A model generated the notes under the pieces. It searched no databases, had not been told where the DNA came from, and saw only the letters and a program-made list of their open reading frames with translations. A stretch of 64,000 nucleotides of DNA from Erodium maritimum (lineage: Eukaryota; Streptophyta; Magnoliopsida; Geraniales; Geraniaceae), in assembly GCA_963921825.1 (NCBI GenBank), contig OY997588.1:59838803-59902802 (forward strand), given 5' to 3'. The first letter of the stretch is position 1, and the number at the start of each line of letters is the position of its first letter. A program made the translations under genes and the position numbers. Below are positions 57,836 through 64,000 of this stretch, in pieces.

Positions 57836-57840
57836 CCCAG
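57836..57840. repeat. Cop4 target-site duplication, right (CCCAG)
   Basis: CCCAG after ACCCAACA; Cop3 gag resumes here. Confidence 0.95.
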
Positions 57841-58514
57841 AGCATCCTTCAAGCGACTTGCTTCCTCGATCTTCATGTGGCTAATGAGGTCTTGAAGCAT
57901 CAGGTCTTTCTCTCTGTGCTTGATATGGTTGCGATAGTCCTTCCACGACGATGGAAACTTCTGCAATAGCACATGGGGGAGGAACACCTCGTCCATCTTC
58001 ATCCCTTCGTTGACAATGGCAACAGACAAGTCCTCGTAAAGGTGGACTTGATCCATGATTGATCGGTTGTCCACCATTTGAAAGGCGAGCCACTTCCCCT
58101 CGACGTACTTCTTCTTCCTAGTGTCGCCAGCCCCATACTTCTTGTCCAAAGTCTCCTAAGTAAATTTGGAGACTTGTTAACACAAAGTAGGTTAAACAAG
58201 GTGTTTGTGACATAGCTCAAAATCTGGCACCGGACAGTTTTGTTGTCCTTATCAAACTTGAGAAGTTTAGCCTCATTGTCCCTAACAATGCAGGCAACTA
58301 CGGGCGTAGCACCAGGGGTAGCAGCTAAGGAAACAGGGGGATTATTAAACAATACATAGTCAATGTCCATTTGTTCAAAAAACATCAATAATTTTTTAGA
58401 CCAACGACGGTAATTGGTATCGTCAAGTGGTTCAATAACATGGATAGAATGAGCAGCAACAGCAGGCATAGAATTCAGGTTTGTACGCATGTTTAAATTC
58501 ATGTTCATGTTCAT
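57836..58514 (-). pseudogene. Cop3 gag N-terminal part
   Basis: ATG at 58514 opens MNMNMNLNMRTN, a run caused by repeated ATGAAC. Then HVIEPLDDTNYRRWSKKLLM, the N-terminal capsid motif of Copia gag. A frameshift near 58155 moves to the frame with KKKYVEGKWLAFQMVDNRSI and VLLQKFPSSWKDYRNHI (a capsid-domain motif), ending LKDALG at the Cop4 insertion. The start codon lies only 42 bp from the 5' LTR, a very short leader. Confidence 0.87.
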
Positions 58515-58541
58515 AACAGTTCACGATATATATAAGAATTG

Positions 58542-58556
58542 ATATTGCTTTCAAAT
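58542..58556 (-). other. Cop3 primer-site position without a tRNA-iMet match
   Basis: The first bases after the 5' LTR on the minus strand are ATTTGAAAGCAATAT, with no TGGTATCAGAG. Thirteen of them (TTGAAAGCAATAT) are exactly complementary in the transcript to a site inside the LTR (44764-44776; one mismatch in the 58692-58704 copy). Confidence 0.5.
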
Positions 58557-59360
58557 TGTTGGGATATATATGCATAACTGATGAAAATCTGAAACAAAAT
58601 TAAACAAGCAAACAATTGAAAACTAGAAAGAACCAACCGGTTAGAACGTGCAGAAACAGAGGAAGATGTGGCGTGGCACACGAACACTGACTTGAAAACA
58701 ATATTTCTGAGTGACCGAGGTGGCGATCAGCAGCGGTTGCTCCCCAAGGTTACACAGCTCTACCCAGCAGGGCACGCACTCGCTCTACTGGATGTGGACT
58801 CAGCAGAACAACACCAGAACACGGGTGTAGTAAAATAAAAGAGGAAGAAGGGAAAACGTGTATTGTAAGGCTCTGGTTTGTGTTGAAAACGTATGGAATA
58901 AAAGGAATTAGAGTTGAGTTTATATAGGCTAAGCAAAGAAAAACCCAATAAAGCCCATTAAAAATCCAATAAAATCTGATTTTCGGTTTCAAGAATTAAA
59001 CCACGTTTAATTCGTCAGATTCCCATTACTGCCAAACCGTTATGAATTATTCAAAAAGGTTTGAAAACGTTTCTAAGAAAATTAGATAAAATCACCTTTC
59101 AAAAAATAAATGTTTAACCTGTTTTAGCCCGCCCCGCAGGGGCTCCACCCAAACCCGAACCCGGCCCGGCCCGTCCCGACCCGGACGGCGACAGCGGCGG
59201 GCGCAAGGCCCATACCGGCCCAACCTGCATAGGTAGACCAAGATCTTGTTGAACAAGCACAAGGGGAGATGAGTTGATAAACTCAACTCCCATCCCCTTT
59301 GTTTCCGATGTGGGACAAGGAAAGCAAAGGCAAAAGCCTTTGCAAGCCATTTCTCCAACA
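58557..59360 (-). repeat. Cop3 5' LTR
   Basis: 804 bp, plus strand TGTTGGGATATA to TTTCTCCAACA. On the minus strand a CCTATATAAA near 58918-58928 is a probable TATA box. Confidence 0.88.
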
Positions 59361-60050
59361 CATGGTTGCAGCCAAAATCACATTTAGAGAACTTAGAAAA
59401 TAATCTTTGATCTTGCAACCTCTGCAGTAATAGTTGCACATGAACCAAATGGTCTTCCTAAGTTCTGCTATATATAAGTATGTCATCAAAGTAAACCAGC
59501 ACAAACTTCCTTCATAAATCATGAAGTACTTGATTCATGAGGGACTGAAAAGTAGAAGTGGATTTAGTCAGACCAAAAGGCATAACTCTAAACTCATAGT
59601 GGCCTTCATGTGTCCTAAATGTAGTTTTGGCTTCTTCTCCATCAGCAAGCCTGACTTGGTAATAACCTGATCTTAGATCAATTTCAGAGAAAATTTGCAC
59701 CCAGTTAACTCATCTAAAATTTCATCAGTAATAGGTATTGGGAATTTATCTTTAACTGTCTATTCATTTAGTTGGCTGAAATCCACACACGTTCTCCATG
59801 ATCTATCCCTTTTCTTGACCAAAAGGACCGGGAATGAATAAGGGCTTGTACTGTGTTGAATAATTCCAGACTTCAACATATCCCTAACCAAGGTTTCCAA
59901 CCAATTCTTATGTTCATAAGAGTGTTTACAGGGCCTTATAGATGGAGGTTTACTGCTAGGTAAAAGAAGAATTTGGTGATCACAAAACCTTCTTGGTGGT
60001 AGTGTGGCAGGATTTTCAAAAACTGCATAATAATCATCCAATATTGCTTG
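59361..60050 (-). pseudogene. Gyp3 reverse transcriptase, N-terminal half
   Basis: [40 protein letters not shown] and CVDFSQLNE (59760-60041), a stop, then [20 protein letters not shown] and [20 protein letters not shown] (59512-59700). The active site reads YFDDILIYS in a shifted frame (about 59460-59495). Cop3 interrupts just after KCDFGCNH. Confidence 0.87.
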
Positions 60051-60258
60051 TAATCAGACTGAATTTCCCTAGAAGTGTGATCCTCATCAGAAATCAGAGC
60101 AAACTACCCCAAGAAAAGAAATTCCCCAGCCAAAACATCATGTGTCATACGATTGAAGTTGGAGACTAAACAATTATCAGAGGAAATAGACTCTCAAAGA
60201 AGAGTCAGTCCATTCCTAAGACCATGTTGAAATCTCCTAATGGCATGACCAGAAACTC

Positions 60259-60624
60259 TCAAAGAAGAGTGATCTGATTGAGGAGCCAAGAGACTTTAGT
60301 GACTATCGTGCAAGCTTGTATGTGACCATTTCCCATCTTAACCATTACCTTAGGACAAGAATACAATAGAAGACCCAATTTCATAGCTGTTGATTGATCC
60401 ATAAATAACCTTGTTGCACCTGTATCTACCAAAATAACAATTGGTGAAGATTTAACTGTACCTTGCATCCTAATGGATTTGCTTTTATTGATGTGTACCA
60501 TGTGGCCAAATGACTCATGAGACAGGATGCACAATTTAGGTTGGCACACCTCCTCCATAATCTCCTCATCTGAGCTAATTGGTGGGAATGTTGCATCAAA
60601 ATCATCTGTAGTAATCTTATACAA
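60259..60624 (-). pseudogene. Gyp3 aspartic protease
   Basis: A 121-residue open stretch containing VILVDTGATRLFMD, the catalytic D-T-G-A motif of Gypsy proteases, and ALLLY-type flanks (MKLGLLLYSCPKVMVKMGNG). It is isolated from RT by about 200 bp with stops. Confidence 0.83.
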
Positions 60625-60729
60625 TTTGTGTTTGTTGGGGAATATGTGATCCTTAGAGTATTTAATAGGGAATGTATAGAAAAGCCCTTCCCTCTTTTCC
60701 TCATCTAAATTTAGAGGATGAAGTTTAGT

Positions 60730-61223
60730 CTAAGGAACAATGGAGCTTGACTGTCTGTGAGTTTGAGACTGTAGTTGTTGTGGAGCCATTTGAGGTCTTG
60801 GTCTGTAGGTGTAAGGAGCATGAGAAGAGGAACTAGGTATGACAGCCTTAACCTTGATCTTGTGATCTTCCTTCTTAGCTAAATGCATAACATGTGACAA
60901 TGTCTGAGGATCATACATGAGTACCTCAACCTCGAACTTTGGTTTCAATCCAGTAATGTAATTGGACATAAAATATGCTTAAGTTAAGTGGGGAGCTCTA
61001 TTGAGCACTAGAAACCTCAACTCTTCAAATCCGGCATCATAATCAGCCAAGGAACCCTCTTGCTTTAGCTTCTTAAATTCACTCTCAACATTAGTGTGAC
61101 CAACAACTTCATATTTCAAGGACAAGTCATGACAAAATCTGTCCCAAGGAACCAATCCTCTTCCCAAAGCATATTCAGCACACCAATATTCAGGCGATCC
61201 ATTAAAATGCAGAGAAGCTGTTC
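60730..61223 (-). pseudogene. Gyp3 gag fragment
   Basis: ASLHFNGSPEYWCAEYALGR, DRFCHDLSLKYEVVGHTNVE, FKKLKQEGSLADYDAGFEEL (to 60979), then after a stop MSNYITGLKPKFEVEVLMYD and HLAKKEDHKIKVKA (60730-60969), the typical Gypsy capsid region. The open frame 60979-61302 extends into Gyp4 LTR, so its first 26 or so residues are not gag. Confidence 0.83.
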
Positions 61224-61782
61224 TGTCACGCCCCAATTTCAGTAAACCGAACTCGGGACGCGAACGTTTAGAAAAAAGAAAGCACTTTGAAAACATTTCC
61301 ATTAAAACACTTTACAATACCAGTTTAGTTCAACAAAAGATAATTACAATTCAAATAAAACGTCCCACAAGCGGACAAAAGGGCGAGGTATCCGTCGCTA
61401 GACCCAAAGTAAAAACCCGGACTCCGCTCCTAGCTCCACAAGCTTCGAGAGCTCACCTAGTCCGTCCCACGAACAGTACCTGTAGGAAAAGCAGCTAGGG
61501 GTGAGCGTTCGCTCACCACCACGAATAACAGACTGACTACGGCATAATTAGCAGACAATGCCGGTAACACCAACAACAAACTCGACCCCGGGGATCACTG
61601 TCCCCAACCCAAGTACTCTGACTGACAAACACCCACGGTGACCTTCCTCGAACGACTCAACGCTCAACCACGTAAGTAGACACGACAAAACGATCGCGAC
61701 CTCTTCCAAGGACTCAAAGGAACCACGTAACCCCAAACAAGATCACAAAGGATCGCAAACCAGCTGCCAAGAACGCCCTCCC

Positions 61783-61941
61783 GGGACTCTAACCCGGTCA
61801 GGCCAACCCAAGAATGCTGCAACTTACCGGGACTCTAACCCATAAGCCAGCCGGAAAATACTGCAACTTACTGGGACTCTAACCCATAAGCCAGCCGGAA
61901 GATGCTGCAACTTACTGGGACTCTAACCCATAAGCCAGCCA
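61783..61941 (-). repeat. 44-bp tandem repeat in the Gyp4 LTR (about 4 units)
   Basis: Units contain GGGACTCTAACCCATAAGCC and GCTGCAACTTAC at spacings of 44-46 bp. They occupy the same LTR position as the unrelated 48-bp array of Gyp1. Confidence 0.85.
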
Positions 61942-62199
61942 AGGTACGCTCACGAACCCAAACCACACACGCGCGGCCAGGACCCCTTTATTGGCGGGCG
62001 GGCCCCCTACCCCGTCTGAACATGCAGACGCGTGTGCTCGTGGACCCCCGTTTCAGGAAGCGGGCCGACAACCTCCGGTAACCACAAACACAATCACACA
62101 CAATCACAATCACAAGCAAGTTCACAACCAGTAACAACACAGGTTCAACACTCATAGGCACTCATGGCCACCAAGACACTAACAGTAAAACTCGAACTC

Positions 62200-62600
62200 A
62201 TCAGCCCCACGGGCACTCACGGCCTCCCAAGACACCAACCATAAAACACGCTTGCAACTTACCGAGACTCTAACTCGTAAGCCAGCTAAAGAGAGCTTGC
62301 AACCCCCCTCGAGACTCTAACTCGGTCAGGCCAGCCAAAGACACCAACCTTAGTACACGGGCTCTCAAGGCCACCCAAAACACCAAAGGTAAAGACACGG
62401 TTTCAACAACCCCACGGGCACTCACGGCCACCCAAAACTCAACAATAAAACACGCTTGCAACTTACCGAGACTCTAACTCGTAAGCCAGCTAAAACACCA
62501 ACAATAAAGTACGGGCTCTCATGGCCACCCAAACACGATTAACAACACGGGCTCTCATGGCCACCAAAGACGCCAAAAAGCAATCAACCTCCGGCTTAAC
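62200..62600 (-). repeat. Degenerate tandem repeats in the Gyp4 LTR
   Basis: Repeated GGGCTCTCATGGCCACC(C/A) and GGGCACTCACGGCC motifs, the reverse complement of the GGTGGCCATGAGAGCCC units in Gyp1 and Gyp2, mixed with copies of ACTCTAACTCGTAAGCCAGC. Confidence 0.75.
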
Positions 62601-64000
62601 CCCAAGCCTCCAACAGTCCTAATATCAACAGTTTCACAATCAACCTCCGGGCATGGTCATATGCCTCCAGTAAAACAATTAACGCTAAGTTCTCTGCTCC
62701 TACGACACTACTAAGTGTCACATGCTTTTCTCAATAATTCCTAAGTTCCTGTAACATGCTTTTCTGATAAACGCTACAAACCCCGCATCATGCTTTTCTA
62801 ATAATTACCAAGTTCCCGTAGCATGCTTTTCTAATATTTAAATAACCTATTCAACCCACGACACTCCGGTGTCACATGCAATTCTACTGTTAACTTTCCC
62901 CAATCAGGGCCGAGATTCGGCTACTTTTCCCTACCTCAACTGAAGAGCAACCGCTACGCTTCCTAGCTGCTGACGTTCTGGCTCGCTACCTCCGGGCTCC
63001 ACTTCGATCGAAGCCGGACGCTAAAGGAAACACGAAAGCCATAGATTAATAACGGTTCCGCCGTTAAGTTAAAGGTCATGATTTATCCAGTTTTAAGACC
63101 GACAGTTGTCCCTTAAACTCGAGCGGGATAAAAGCGGGGTCACGGTGAATCGGGTGGAGTACCCGAGCACCGAAACCGGTGCATGCGAGGCACAGTCCCA
63201 ATGCACGAGTCCCGAGGTCCGATTCAACGGTCCGCTTTTGTTCCCCTTTTTAACCCAGCTAGAAGTCCAATTTAACTAGAGTTCCAAATTCGTTCCTAAT
63301 TCCGATTACCAACCGTTTATTCAAAACAGAACGGTTTTTGTTTCAAATCTAATTCCCTTTTTTTTTAATTCAAATCCAATTCCGTTCCGATCTTTGTTTT
63401 TGAACAACCGCCCCTAAATCCCATTTACAAATTAGATTCACAACTCCTCGATTCAAACCGTTTTTAAAACCGAAACGCTTTTAATCCCCTTTTCATTTTA
63501 AAACCTTTTCCAATTTAAATCCCTTTTTAAACAAAACTGATTTTTCGTTTTAGGGTTCTTTCTTTTCGATTTCAATCATTCGTTCCCAACCAGTTCAGAT
63601 CTAACCATTTTGGTCCGAGAAGCAAACATCGAATTTTTATTCCAAAAGTCATTTTATCTTCTTTACCGAAATTACAATACAATTCAACGTTTCCAACCAA
63701 ACACCGATTCAGCTGAAACAAAATAAAAGGGACGACGGTACGAAAAAGAACCGGCCGCCGGCGAATACGTCGCCGGCGACTAAACCCCCAGGCACGAACC
63801 TCACGTGGAGGGAAGGGCGGTGCACGGCGGCGGTGCACAGCGGCGGTGGACGGCTGCTCGTGTCTGGATCTGAACGGCGACGCTGAGACTCGGCCGGAGA
63901 GAGAACCGGTGATGGAGGCTCGGGACGAGGGAGGCGAGAGGAGCTCGGGGATGGCGGGGAACGGCCGGCAACTGCGAGGTAGCTCCGGTCATGGGCGCGG

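Larger units (their letters stand above)
44631..59360 (-). mobile_element. Cop3: Copia retrotransposon, split by Cop4
   Basis: Minus-strand Copia: 5' LTR 58557-59360, gag 57836-58514 continuing at 48668-49370, integrase, RT, RNase H, 3' non-coding region, 3' LTR 44631-45358. It is about 6.3 kb without Cop4. The LTRs differ by substitutions and a 66-bp or so indel, so it is older than Cop4. Unlike the Cop1/2/4 family it has an intact YVDD box. It lies inside Gyp3 RT. Confidence 0.9.
59361..61223 (-). mobile_element. Gyp3: 5' part of the Gypsy element (right of Cop3)
   Basis: Gag, protease and RT N-terminal half on the minus strand. It begins with CATGG, the right TSD of Cop3, and is cut within gag by Gyp4 at 61223/61224. 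The gag start, leader and 5' LTR lie beyond Gyp4, outside the window. Confidence 0.85.
61224..64000 (-). mobile_element. Gyp4: LTR of a Gyp1/Gyp2-related Gypsy element, running off the right edge
   Basis: Starts TGTCACGCCCC, the complement of the Gyp1/Gyp2 LTR end GGGGCGTGACA. It matches their LTRs in reverse through about 63010 (GACACTCCGGTGTCACATGC, ATGCCTCCAG, CAGGGCCGAGATTCGGCTAC). From there to the window end the sequence is diverged; it may be the LTR 5' half. The candidate left TSD is TGTTC (61219-61223). No purine tract or primer site is visible, so a solo LTR cannot be excluded. Confidence 0.8.

Noticed and set aside
60979..61302. Whole 107-codon frame as Gyp3 gag
   Set aside because: The first 26 or so codons lie in Gyp4 LTR; only the part left of 61223 is gag.
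63572..63992. Minus-strand frames near the right edge, rich in Arg/Pro, as a host gene start
   Set aside because: They lie in the probable continuation of the Gyp4 LTR and show no recognisable domain; the window ends before this can be settled.

Overview
The window looks like plant nuclear DNA, most likely from a dicot. At its left edge is one host gene with a spliced intron. Almost everything else is a nest of LTR retrotransposons with tRNA-iMet-type primer sites, purine tracts and 5-bp target-site duplications (TSDs). I saw no bacterial genes, CRISPR arrays, rRNA or tRNA genes. The species cannot be named from this sequence.

Layout. Positions 1-1872 (minus strand) hold the first two exons of a TORNADO1-like LRR/GTPase (ROCO-like) gene that runs off the left edge. 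Positions 1873-4146 are intergenic and end in a roughly 405-bp tandem repeat. Cop1 (4147-30553, minus) is a Copia element inserted into the second repeat unit. Its 3' LTR was split by Gyp1 (5434-15797, plus, TSD CACAT), and its body was split by Gyp2 (19335-27685, plus). Positions 30554-33258 are non-genic flank. Cop2 (33259-41717, plus, TSD CGTTC) follows, then about 340 bp of possible host sequence. Gyp3 (minus; 42057-44630 plus 59361-61223) was split inside its RT by Cop3 (44631-59360, minus). Cop3 was in turn split inside gag by Cop4 (49376-57835, plus, TSD CCCAG). Gyp3 gag is also cut by Gyp4 (61224 to the window end, minus), of which only LTR is visible.

How the parts relate. Cop1, Cop2 and Cop4 are one Copia family (1.67-1.69 kb LTRs). 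All three carry the same disabling lesions, including an RT that lacks its YVDD catalytic box. Gyp1, Gyp2 and Gyp4 are related Del/Tekay-type Gypsy elements with LTRs of about 3 kb. Gyp1 has two LTRs that differ at only one base I could find, yet its whole RT catalytic region is deleted and gag is broken. The window therefore mostly records elements that were probably already defective when they inserted and were copied by enzymes from elsewhere. Cop3, Gyp2 and Gyp3 retain a recognisable RT active-site motif but are now broken. No element in the window appears able to move on its own.

Limits. Positions of TSDs, LTR ends, primer sites, frameshifts and stops were read by eye. Lineage names rest on motif recognition. 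LTR divergences are counts by eye, not alignments.
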